Assembly (NCBI GenBank): GCA_003158495.1
Contig: PMJT01000196.1
Span: forward strand, 1,455-8,687
Source: Chloroflexota bacterium
GTDB taxonomy: Bacteria; Chloroflexota; Limnocylindria; Limnocylindrales; CSP1-4
Direction of reading: 5' to 3'
DNA length: 7,233 nt
Both the position numbers and the translations under genes were made by a program. Below are positions 1-6,102 of the stretch, one piece after another. The notes under the pieces are model-generated. The model was not told the origin of the DNA, did not search any database, and saw only the letters and a list, made by a program, of their open reading frames with translations. How positions within the stretch are numbered: position 1 is the stretch's first letter; the number at the start of each line of letters is the position of its first letter.

Positions 1-864
1 CTGGCCCACCGGCTGCCGCTGGGGCTCATGATCGACGACTACAAGAACGCTCGGCCCCAATCTGGTTTTTCATCGGCCTCGATCGTCTATCAGGCCATGA
101 TCGATGACAGCTCGGACCGATACATGATGGTCTTCCAGGAAGGAACCGCGTCGGACATCGGGGGCGTGCGCAGCGCTCGACCGTATTTCGTCTATTGGGC
201 CGCCGAGTACAAGGCCCTGTTCGGTCATTTCGGCGGCGATGCCCAGGTGCTCCAGAGGGTCCTCCCCGCGATGGCCGGCAACATTTACAACGAGGACGCC
301 CTGAGCGGCGGCTCCTGCCCCTACCACCGCATCGATACCCGCGCGGCTCCGTACAACGCCTACACCAACTCCGCCGCACTTATCAGATGTGCGGCCGCGC
401 GCAAATACCCTGCGACCTACCAGAACCTGCCCGTCAGAACCTTCACCGACGACACACCCGCCTCGGCGAGACCTGCGTCCCAGTCGGTCACGATCCCGTA
501 CCTCGCCGAGACCATCGGATACCAGTACGACCCCGCGACCAACTCCTACCTCCGCCTGGTCAACAAGCAACTCCAGGTCGACCCGGCCAACAACCAGCAG
601 ATCGTCGCCCGCAACATCGTTGTCATGTTCCAGGCCTACTCGATTGTGCCGTCGCTCGACAAGCTCAGGCCCAATGTTGTCAACGTCGGTTCGGGCAAGG
701 CCATCGTCTTCAAGGAAGGCCGCGCCATTACCGGGACATGGAAGAAGACCTCCAACACGGCCCTCACTCTTCTGTATGACGCCACCGGCAACGCCATTCC
801 GCTCGTAAGGGGCGAGATCTTCATGCAGAGCGTGCCGATCGGGACCGCCGTCACGTACAAGTAG
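1..864 (+). CDS. DUF3048 (YerB-like) domain protein, 5' end missing
   Basis: This reading frame is open from the first base and ends at TAG 862-864, so 287 C-terminal residues are seen and the start, with any signal peptide or lipobox, lies outside the window. The match is to the DUF3048 family (Bacillus YerB), whose members are usually exported lipoproteins of unknown biochemical role. The N-terminal domain shows the family block ARPQSG near residue 18, VRSARPYF at about 56-63 and GHFGGD at about 75-80. The C-terminal domain shows GSGKAIVFKEG at about 230 followed by GTWKK near 245, then a terminal beta-rich segment. Two cysteines at about 106 and 130 could form a disulfide in an exported protein. 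Family assignment is firm and function is unknown. The first methionine in the window (28) lies inside a conserved block and is not the true start. Confidence 0.88.
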   Translation: MAHRLPLGLMIDDYKNARPQSGFSSASIVYQAMIDDSSDRYMMVFQEGTASDIGGVRSARPYFVYWAAEYKALFGHFGGDAQVLQRVLPAMAGNIYNEDALSGGSCPYHRIDTRAAPYNAYTNSAALIRCAAARKYPATYQNLPVRTFTDDTPASARPASQSVTIPYLAETIGYQYDPATNSYLRLVNKQLQVDPANNQQIVARNIVVMFQAYSIVPSLDKLRPNVVNVGSGKAIVFKEGRAITGTWKKTSNTALTLLYDATGNAIPLVRGEIFMQSVPIGTAVTYK

Positions 865-867
865 GCG

Positions 868-897
868 GGCCGGCGGGTCCTAGGATCCCGCCTGGCC
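868..897 (+). terminator. Imperfect long hairpin just after the DUF3048 stop, candidate terminator
   Basis: Four bases after the stop codon, 868-877 can pair with 887-897. The inner GGCGGG (872-877) matches CCCGCC (887-892). The outer GGCC (868-871) matches GGCC (894-897), with T893 bulged out. TCC/GGA near the tip may add pairs around a short loop. There is no following T-run, so this would be a GC-hairpin terminator of the kind common in high-GC bacteria. Position and stem strength support it, but termination is inferred. Confidence 0.45.
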
Positions 898-1231
898 GGC
901 CTGGGACTGTTCGAAGAGCGGTAGGTCGAGGGGCGGTATCAGGTCGATCCCGTCGGGCTGATAGAGGCGGGTCCCAGGCCTTGTCGGCCCGGTCGGTCGC
1001 GCCCGCCCGGGAATGGCGGCTCGCCCGGCAACCAGGGCGCATTCTCGAACCTCTTGTCTTGCGGAAACATCCACCTTTGCCCCCTGAACATTCATCGGAC
1101 ACCCGGCTAGCCCGCCCAGTCCACCTGACTGTCCGTGCCCCAGCAGTTCGCAGTCGATGAATGTCCCGATGGTCAACACGCGATTCACGGCCCACGGTCC
1201 CCTGCCGGTGGCGACCACGGCTCTGCCAGGC

Positions 1232-1253
1232 CGCCGCCCTTTCCCGGGCGGCG
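1232..1253 (+). other. Perfect 8-bp GC hairpin upstream of the holin-like gene
   Basis: CGCCGCCC (1232-1239) pairs exactly with GGGCGGCG (1246-1253) around the six-base loop TTTCCC. It lies about 96 bases before the start of the holin-family gene. It could be a terminator for transcription entering from upstream, or part of a leader if the promoter is further upstream. No T-run follows on either strand, so its role is undecided. Confidence 0.4.
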
Positions 1254-1336
1254 ATCCGCGCGAAACTCCGGCACGACATCGACACCCGCGCTAGCATCGC
1301 TTCACGCGGCGCCGCCGATGTCGGCGCACAGACCTC

Positions 1337-1341
1337 GGAGG
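1337..1341 (+). promoter_or_regulatory. Shine-Dalgarno GGAGG for the holin-family gene
   Basis: GGAGG sits eight bases before ATG 1350. It decides the start: the frame is open back to 1161, but the added residues are Arg/Ala/Ser-rich and unlike the membrane protein that follows. Confidence 0.8.
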
Positions 1342-1349
1342 AAACGCGG

Positions 1350-1781
1350 ATGATCGACCTCCTCGTCAAGGTCGCCGTCAACGCCGTCGCACTGATCGCG
1401 GCGGCCAACGTCGTGCCAGATTTCCGGTTCGTCTTCCACACCGACCGGCCCGAGGATTGGATCAAGATCGCCGTCATCGCCCTCGTGTTCGCCCTCGTCA
1501 ACAGCTACATCAAGCCGATCGTAAAAACACTCGCCCTCCCCATCGGCTTCATGACGATGGGGCTGGTGGCCTTCGTCATCAACGCCGCGATGCTGCTGGG
1601 GACGGCATGGGGCGTGAACCAATTCGTAAACGGCGGCGGTTTCAGCTTCACCGTCGGTGGCTATCCGGTCCACTGGGGCTATGCGGCCATCGGTTGCGCC
1701 GTCGTGGCCTCGATCGTGATAAGCATCGTCTCCACGATCCTCAGCATCGTCCTGGTGCCGCGCAAGGTCGTCGGCTTCTAG
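1350..1781 (+). CDS. Phage holin family (holin_4_2-like) membrane protein
   Basis: A 143-residue, very hydrophobic protein that fits the family named 'phage holin family protein' (Phage_holin_4_2). Most bacterial members are chromosomal, not phage, and have no proven lytic role. Four membrane segments are predicted by eye at about residues 4-22, 37-53, 62-84 and 109-136. The family core is visible as an asparagine and proline stretch, VNSYIKPIVKTLALP (50-64), running into the third helix. A loop with glycines and aromatic residues (about 94-109) lies between helices 3 and 4 and makes the protein slightly longer than the usual 110-130 residues. The C-terminus is basic (PRKV). The start is set by GGAGG at 1337-1341. 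There are no neighbouring endolysin or phage genes, so a holin function should not be assumed. The family call is good, the role unknown. Confidence 0.85.
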   Translation: MIDLLVKVAVNAVALIAAANVVPDFRFVFHTDRPEDWIKIAVIALVFALVNSYIKPIVKTLALPIGFMTMGLVAFVINAAMLLGTAWGVNQFVNGGGFSFTVGGYPVHWGYAAIGCAVVASIVISIVSTILSIVLVPRKVVGF

Positions 1782-1877
1782 CAGCCTCGCGATCGCTCGC
1801 CCGGGGGCGGCCCGGCAGCGGCGCGGCTCCACCAGGCTCGTTTCGGTACCGGGCCTGCCGCCGGCATGCGCACCCGT

Positions 1878-1883
1878 TAGGCT
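1878..1883 (+). promoter_or_regulatory. -10-like TAGGCT, candidate leaderless promoter of the HMT/MTHFR gene
   Basis: TAGGCT ends seven bases before ATG 1891, so a transcript started at the usual distance would begin at or next to the start codon. A poor -35 candidate, CTGCCG (1855-1860), sits 17 bases upstream. No Shine-Dalgarno is visible in front of this ATG, which agrees with a leaderless message. The assignment is by pattern only. Confidence 0.45.
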
Positions 1884-1890
1884 TTCAGCT

Positions 1891-3954
1891 ATGCCATCGA
1901 CCAGGACCTCATCTCTCGCCGGCCTCTTCGCGACGACCGGCGTGAAGGGGTATGCCGAGCAGGCGTCGCCTGGCGCGCTGACCGAGATCGAGAGGTTCCG
2001 GATCCGGCTGCGACGGCAGCCGCTCCTGCTCGACGGGGCCATGGGGACGCTGCTCTACTCGCGCGGCATGCCCCAGCGAGCCTGCCTGGACGAGCTCGTG
2101 ATCTCGAGACCGGACCTCGTCTCCACCATCCACCGCGAATACATCGAGGCAGGCGCCGACGCGATTGAAACGAACACCTTCGGATCGAATCGGTTCCGCC
2201 TGGCCGAATACGGCCTCGAGAAGCTGGCCGGCCGTCTCAACCGCCGCGGTGCCCAGCTCGCTCGCGAGGCCCGCGAGTCGTCCGGCAAAGAAGCCCTGAT
2301 CGCGGGTTCGATCGGCCCGCTCGGGCCCTCGGCGCGCCAGCCGCGACCGCATCCCGGCATCGCCAGGGCCGCCTTCCGGGAGCAGATCGAGGGTCTGCTC
2401 GAAGGCGGAGTCGACCTCTTCGTCTTCGAGACCTTCGATCGCCTGGAACTCCTCCTCTCGGCCATCGAGGAGGCACGCCGAGCCTGTGACCTGCCGGTGA
2501 TCGCCCAGATGACGTTCGGCGAGGACCTGACGGCCAACGATGGAACGACACCCGAGGCGGCAGCGCGAGCCCTGGTCATGGCCGGTGTGGACGCAGTCGG
2601 GGTCAACTGCGGCTCTGGGCCGCTCGTGTGCATGGAAGCCCTCGCCCGGACCGGCCCGCCCACGGCGACCGTTGCCCGCAGCATCGTGCCCAACGCTGGG
2701 CTGCCCCAGCGTGTCGAGGGCGCCTTCGTCTACGCTGCCGGCCCCGAGTACTTCGGTGAGATGGTGCCGCAGATGCTCGCGGCCGGGGCGCGGATCGTGG
2801 GCGGCTGCTGCGGCACGACGCCGGAGCACACGAAGGCGATGCGGGCGGCAATCGACGCCCTCGCCGACGAGACCCGCGGCGGCCGGATAGTCGCAGCGGC
2901 GCCCCCGGCCGAGAGCGAAGCATCCGACTCCACGTCCGGCTTCCCGACCTCGGAAGTGGATCTCGCCGCCGCGGCCGCGCCGCGGACACCGCGGATCGAG
3001 GCCCCGGCCGGTAACGACGCCACTCCCCCAACGGGGCTGGCCCGCAAGCTCGCCGACGGCTCGTTTGTGATCCTCGTCGAGATCGACCCGCCGCGCTCCA
3101 TACGCATCGACCGCACCATCGAGGCCGCCCGCCTGCTCAAGGAAGCCGGCGTCGATGCCGTGAACGTGAGCGATTCCGCCACGGGCCGGGTTCGAATGGG
3201 GGCGATGGCGGTCGCTTTCGGCATCCAGCAGCGCCTCGATCTTGAATGCGTTGTCCACCTGACAACGCGCGACCGAAACCTGATGGCCCTCGAGGCCGAG
3301 CTACTCGGCGCGCATGCCCTCGGGTTGCGCAACATCCTTGCCCTGACAGGCGATCCACCGCGTGTCGCGGACCTGCCGGCCACGACGGCCGTGTGGAACG
3401 TGGACTCGATCGGGCTGATCGAGATAATCCGGCGACTGAACAAGGGCGAGGACGCCGCCGGGCTTTCCATCGGACAGTCGGCAGCGTTCACGATCGCCTG
3501 CGCACTCGATCCAACGGCCGGCGATCCCGACAAGGAGTGGTCGCGGCTGGAGCGCAAGCTCGCCGCCGGCGCGAACCTGATCATGACCCAGCCGCTCTAC
3601 TCGCAGGGGCAGGTGGACTCGATGCTGGCCGTTGCGAGGAAGCGCTTCGGGCCGCGCGGCTTTCCCGTACCGGTGCTCCTGGGCGTCCTGCCGCTCCACA
3701 GCGCCCGGCACGCCGAATTCCTGCACAACGAAGTCCCCGGCATCACCATCCCCGACGAGCAGCGCGCGGCGATGCACGCTGCCGGAGAACGGGCCGGTGA
3801 GGTCGGCCTCGAGATGGCCATGAACCTCCTGGCCGGATCCGAGGATCAAGTATCCGGAACCTACGTGATGCCGAGCTTCGGCCGGTATGAGCCGGCCGCT
3901 GAACTGGTCCGTCGGCTGCGCGCTAGAGGCGGCTCGCAAGACATGGCCACATAG
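1891..3954 (+). CDS. Bifunctional homocysteine S-methyltransferase / 5,10-methylenetetrahydrofolate reductase
   Basis: A 687-residue cytosolic fusion of the YitJ type, linking folate one-carbon metabolism to methionine synthesis. Residues about 40-325 form a homocysteine S-methyltransferase barrel: DGAMGT at 48-53, and the zinc ligands C240 (in VNCGSGP) and C306/C307 (GGCCGT). Residues about 385-680 form a MetF-type FAD-dependent reductase barrel: VEIDPP with E397, LTGDPP with D488, and TQPLY with Q567, matching the catalytic Glu, the flavin-contact Asp and the folate-site Gln of MetF. The length exceeds the usual 600-620 because of a roughly 35-residue N-terminal extension and an Ala/Pro/Ser-rich linker at about 325-385. 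There is no pterin-binding or cobalamin-binding domain, so it is not a full MetH. The start ATG 1891 has no Shine-Dalgarno but has TAGGCT just upstream; GTG 1942 is an alternative. The gene probably shares a transcript with the next one. Confidence 0.95.
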   Translation: MPSTRTSSLAGLFATTGVKGYAEQASPGALTEIERFRIRLRRQPLLLDGAMGTLLYSRGMPQRACLDELVISRPDLVSTIHREYIEAGADAIETNTFGSNRFRLAEYGLEKLAGRLNRRGAQLAREARESSGKEALIAGSIGPLGPSARQPRPHPGIARAAFREQIEGLLEGGVDLFVFETFDRLELLLSAIEEARRACDLPVIAQMTFGEDLTANDGTTPEAAARALVMAGVDAVGVNCGSGPLVCMEALARTGPPTATVARSIVPNAGLPQRVEGAFVYAAGPEYFGEMVPQMLAAGARIVGGCCGTTPEHTKAMRAAIDALADETRGGRIVAAAPPAESEASDSTSGFPTSEVDLAAAAAPRTPRIEAPAGNDATPPTGLARKLADGSFVILVEIDPPRSIRIDRTIEAARLLKEAGVDAVNVSDSATGRVRMGAMAVAFGIQQRLDLECVVHLTTRDRNLMALEAELLGAHALGLRNILALTGDPPRVADLPATTAVWNVDSIGLIEIIRRLNKGEDAAGLSIGQSAAFTIACALDPTAGDPDKEWSRLERKLAAGANLIMTQPLYSQGQVDSMLAVARKRFGPRGFPVPVLLGVLPLHSARHAEFLHNEVPGITIPDEQRAAMHAAGERAGEVGLEMAMNLLAGSEDQVSGTYVMPSFGRYEPAAELVRRLRARGGSQDMAT

Positions 3955-3958
3955 GGAG
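3953..3958 (+). promoter_or_regulatory. Shine-Dalgarno AGGGAG overlapping the preceding stop codon
   Basis: AGGGAG overlaps the TAG stop (3952-3954) of the HMT/MTHFR gene. It abuts ATG 3959 directly but is six bases from ATG 3965, so the second ATG is the better start. The arrangement suggests translational coupling between the two genes. Confidence 0.65.
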
Positions 3959-3964
3959 ATGAAG

Positions 3965-5638
3965 ATGCGGAGTCTGCGGCGCCTTCGAGTCGCCGGTCTC
4001 GTCGGGGCCACGGCCTGGCTCCTGCTCCTTGCCTCTGCGACTCTCGCTGCCGCGGCGCCCCCGCCCGGACCGCCCTACCCCGACGCCGTCACCGGGCAGC
4101 GCGTCTACGACAACGCGGGCATCTTGTCACAGGGGGCCATCGCGTCGGCCGAGGCAACGATCAAGGCGATCGAGGTTCGCACCGGGGCGCAGGTCGCCGT
4201 CTACACCCAGGTCAAGCAGGTCGACAGCCAGTCTGTGGCCGATGACGACGCGCTGGCCCTGCTCAACCAGTGGGGCGTCGGCCGCAAGGGCTTCGACGAC
4301 GGCCTCGTGATCCTCTTCGACATGCAGGGCAACCTGGTCCACGGCCAGGTGTCGCTCTATGCCGGCTACGGGTTCAAGGCCTCGTTCATGACCAACGCCG
4401 ATCGCCAGGCAGTCTTCGACAACGACATGAAGCCGCTCCTGACGCAGGACCCGCCCGATTTCGACGGCGCACTCAAGATCGCCCTGGCCGACGTCGACGC
4501 TGCGGCCACACCTGCCCACGCCGACGAACTCAGCCGCGCCCGAATCCTCAACTCGCTCGTGGGCCTGGGGGCCGCCCTGCTGGCGATCCTCCTCGTCGGC
4601 ATCGCGTTCTACCGCTGGTACACCCACGGCCGCGACCCTATCTATGTCGACGACAACTCGATCCTGATGCCGGCCCCGCCCGATGGGCTGACCCCGGCCA
4701 TGGCGACGCTGCTCATGGACGATAGAACGTCGAGCCGGACGGTCTCGGCGGCGATGGTGGATCTTGCGGCTCGCGGCCTGGTGCGGTTCCGGCAAGACGA
4801 CCAGTTCATGGGCAAGAAGACGCAACTCGGGATCACCGGGCAAGGAGAAGTCCCGTCGACGCCTGAAGCGGGCCTGTACCAGGCCATCGCGAAATGGGTC
4901 GATCCGGAAGCGTTCGTTCCAGTGACGACCGCAAAGGAGCTGCTGCCGTCGATATCGAAGCTCAAGGAGGACCTCGAGGTACTCGCGGTCCAGAAGGGCT
5001 GGCTTACCTCGAAGCCGTCGCGGGTCGTGGCGATTTGGATCACGATCGCCGTCCTTGAGGGCGCTGCTGTCCTGCCCCTCTTATTCTGGACGCTGCAGCT
5101 GGACGCCAGCGGAGGGTTCCTCGGCGGGACCGCGCTTCTGATCGCCGCCGTCTGCACGGGCGTGATCGCATGGTTCATGCCCTGCCGGACGCAGCTCGGG
5201 GCTATGCTCCGGGCAATGCTCGCGGCCTACAAGCGAACGCTCCAGTACACGATGGCCCAGTCTGCGTCCATGGACGAAGTCGTCGGGCGGCGGGCCCTGC
5301 CGTGGGTCACGACGCCCGATGCGGCCATGGCCTGGGGCGTGGCCCTCGGCCTCAACGCCGATATCGAGGCGGTCCTGCAGCGAACGGTCAGCCAGAGCGT
5401 CGCCGCGGGGCGGCAGACCGGCTGGTATCCGCTCTGGTTCGTCGGTCCAGCCTATAGCGGCGGGTTCGGCGCTGGTGGCGGGGCAACGCCCGGGCTGTAC
5501 TCCGGCACGGCCATCCCGGACATCGGTTCGATGATGTCGTCGCTAGGCTCGATCGGCTCGACCGGCGGCGGCGCCGGTGGCGGCAGCTTCGGTGGTGGCG
5601 GCGGTGGTGGTGGCGGCGGCGCCGGAGGCGGTTTCTAG
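3965..5638 (+). CDS. TPM domain membrane protein with DUF2207-like C-terminal part and glycine tail
   Basis: A 557-residue exported membrane protein. Residues 1-31 look like a signal peptide: basic start, hydrophobic core, Ala-rich end. A TPM domain (formerly TPM phosphatase/YgcG-like, of uncertain enzymatic role) spans about 47-180, with YDNAGILS at 48-55 and GRKGFDDGLVILF at 106-118. A membrane helix follows at 197-217. Next comes a segment typical of DUF2207/YciQ-family C-terminal regions, PPDGLTPAM (238-246) and a helix ending DLAARG (266-271). A pair of membrane helices lies at about 354-378 and 385-406. Then comes a family-like soluble segment containing ALPWVTTPDAAMAWGVALGL, and finally a glycine-rich tail. 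The TPM domain occupies the place of the usual DUF2207 N-terminal domain. The TPM part is probably outside the cell and the 220-350 part inside. ATG 3959 is the alternative start. Domain calls are good; function is unknown. Confidence 0.88.
   Translation: MRSLRRLRVAGLVGATAWLLLLASATLAAAAPPPGPPYPDAVTGQRVYDNAGILSQGAIASAEATIKAIEVRTGAQVAVYTQVKQVDSQSVADDDALALLNQWGVGRKGFDDGLVILFDMQGNLVHGQVSLYAGYGFKASFMTNADRQAVFDNDMKPLLTQDPPDFDGALKIALADVDAAATPAHADELSRARILNSLVGLGAALLAILLVGIAFYRWYTHGRDPIYVDDNSILMPAPPDGLTPAMATLLMDDRTSSRTVSAAMVDLAARGLVRFRQDDQFMGKKTQLGITGQGEVPSTPEAGLYQAIAKWVDPEAFVPVTTAKELLPSISKLKEDLEVLAVQKGWLTSKPSRVVAIWITIAVLEGAAVLPLLFWTLQLDASGGFLGGTALLIAAVCTGVIAWFMPCRTQLGAMLRAMLAAYKRTLQYTMAQSASMDEVVGRRALPWVTTPDAAMAWGVALGLNADIEAVLQRTVSQSVAAGRQTGWYPLWFVGPAYSGGFGAGGGATPGLYSGTAIPDIGSMMSSLGSIGSTGGGAGGGSFGGGGGGGGGGAGGGF
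5564..5635 (+). repeat. Low-complexity GGN tract encoding the C-terminal glycine tail
   Basis: Twenty-four codons, nearly all GGC or GGT, encode a tail of glycines broken only by two Ala, one Ser and two Phe, including ten consecutive Gly and a final Phe. Such tails are frequent in TPM and DUF2207 proteins. The tract is prone to slippage length variation, and its closely spaced GG pairs could form weak two-layer quadruplexes. Confidence 0.85.
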
Positions 5639-5720
5639 CGAGGGTCGCGTCGCGGCGCCCGTTCCCGAACTACCGCGCGGACCCGACACGACGGGCATAC
5701 GGCGATCGGCCTGTGTCGGC

Positions 5721-5726
5721 TACACT
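5721..5726 (+). promoter_or_regulatory. -10-like TACACT, candidate leaderless promoter of the NTF2-like gene
   Basis: TACACT ends six bases before ATG 5733, placing a predicted transcript start at the start codon. No Shine-Dalgarno and no good -35 hexamer are visible. The same layout occurs before two other genes in the window, which raises the likelihood that it is real. Confidence 0.45.
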
Positions 5727-5732
5727 CGGGGC

Positions 5733-6062
5733 ATGGGTGCAGTCGACACGATGGAGCAGTTCTTCGATCTCATCAATTCCGGTGACCGCGAGGGCGCGGT
5801 GTCGCTGATGGACGAGCGCGCCGAGTTGCGCGTTCACGTCGCCGGCAATGCTCGCACGCTCAAGGGCCTGCGGGAGGTGGGCGGCTGGTTCCTGCGGGCA
5901 GAGCCCGGCTTCCGCATGATCCCGGGCGATGTTCGCGACATGGGCAACACCTACCAGGCGAACCTGCTGGTCCTCCGGCCCGGCGCGCCCACGCAGCAAC
6001 TCGACGCGAGCTTCCGCGTGGAGGCCGGCAAGATCACCGCCATCAACCTGACGCCGCGCTAG
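5733..6062 (+). CDS. Small NTF2-like / SnoaL-like fold protein
   Basis: A 109-residue protein with the pattern of the nuclear transport factor 2-like superfamily. It has an N-terminal helix (MEQFFDLINSGDREGAVSLM), then a first strand and a second helical part containing the KGLREVGGWF segment. It ends in antiparallel strands, the last being the characteristic FRVEAGKITAINL. Proteins of this size and fold include SnoaL-like enzymes, ketosteroid isomerase relatives and non-enzymatic ligand-binding domains; the substrate cannot be told from sequence, so no function is assigned. It is cytosolic, with no signal peptide. The frame is open back into the preceding gene, but ATG 5733 is the sensible start, with TACACT just upstream; ATG 5751 is a shorter alternative that would still keep the fold. 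It lies 94 bases after the TPM gene and is convergent with the LysM gene. Confidence 0.75.
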   Translation: MGAVDTMEQFFDLINSGDREGAVSLMDERAELRVHVAGNARTLKGLREVGGWFLRAEPGFRMIPGDVRDMGNTYQANLLVLRPGAPTQQLDASFRVEAGKITAINLTPR

Positions 6063-6083
6063 CGGACCGGCGGTTGGGCCGGA

Positions 6084-6099
6084 CGCTCGCGGTCGAGCG
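6084..6099. terminator. Perfect 6-bp hairpin between convergent genes, candidate bidirectional terminator
   Basis: CGCTCG (6084-6089) pairs with CGAGCG (6094-6099) around the loop CGGT, in the 40-base gap between the stops of the NTF2-like gene and the LysM gene. It is symmetric, so it could serve both strands. No T-run follows on either side. Position is the main support. Confidence 0.45.
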
Positions 6100-6102
6100 A
6101 CC

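Larger units (their letters stand above)
865..1349. other. Gene-free stretch rich in inverted repeats
   Basis: No reading frame here looks like a gene: the open frames on both strands are low-complexity Arg/Pro/Gly-rich or have inconsistent third-position G+C. What can be seen is the hairpin 868-897, then a perfect 10-base inverted repeat (GGCCTGGGAC 898-907 with GTCCCAGGCC 971-980) enclosing a smaller stem (TATCAG 937-942 with CTGATA 958-963). There is also a bulged stem at 1022-1039 and a perfect 8-bp stem at 1232-1239/1246-1253. A TAGCAT hexamer at 1292-1297 could be the -10 element for the next gene, but I see no matching -35. I looked for tRNA arms and cobalamin- or SAM-riboswitch cores and found none. 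The 1050-1110 part is less GC-rich than its surroundings. Confidence 0.6.

Noticed and set aside
898..980. tRNA with acceptor stem GGCCTGG/CCAGGCC
   Set aside because: The lengths and pairings of the D, anticodon and T arms do not fit on either strand.
1040..1056. GGTTCGA-like string on the minus strand resembling a tRNA T-loop
   Set aside because: The flanking bases cannot form a five-pair T-stem and no acceptor or anticodon arm is in register.
1161..1349. In-frame upstream extension of the holin-family gene (ATG 1161)
   Set aside because: The added residues are Arg/Ser/Ala-rich with no family resemblance, and a clear GGAGG lies before ATG 1350.
1350..1781. Prophage lysis gene
   Set aside because: The family name includes 'phage holin', but no endolysin, structural or integration gene is nearby, and chromosomal members of this family are widespread.
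1789..1796. GCGATCGC palindrome like the cyanobacterial HIP1 repeat
   Set aside because: I noted it only once, and an 8-base GC-rich palindrome is expected by chance; nothing else suggests cyanobacteria.
1798..1809. Short CGCC/GGCG hairpin after the holin-family gene as a terminator
   Set aside because: Only four base pairs and no T-run; too weak to call.
1909..3258. Long open frame on the minus strand opposite the HMT/MTHFR gene
   Set aside because: Its product is low-complexity Arg/Gly/Ala-rich sequence with no recognisable motif, as expected for the antisense of a GC-rich gene whose + strand frame has full catalytic motifs.
2730..3584. Second long minus-strand frame over the MTHFR domain
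   Set aside because: Ser/Arg/Ala-rich antisense shadow, no domain, no ribosome site, fully inside a well-supported gene.
4127..4843. Minus-strand open frame opposite the TPM gene
   Set aside because: Antisense shadow rich in His/Val/Asp repeats of reading-frame origin; the + strand frame has a signal peptide, TPM motifs and membrane helices.
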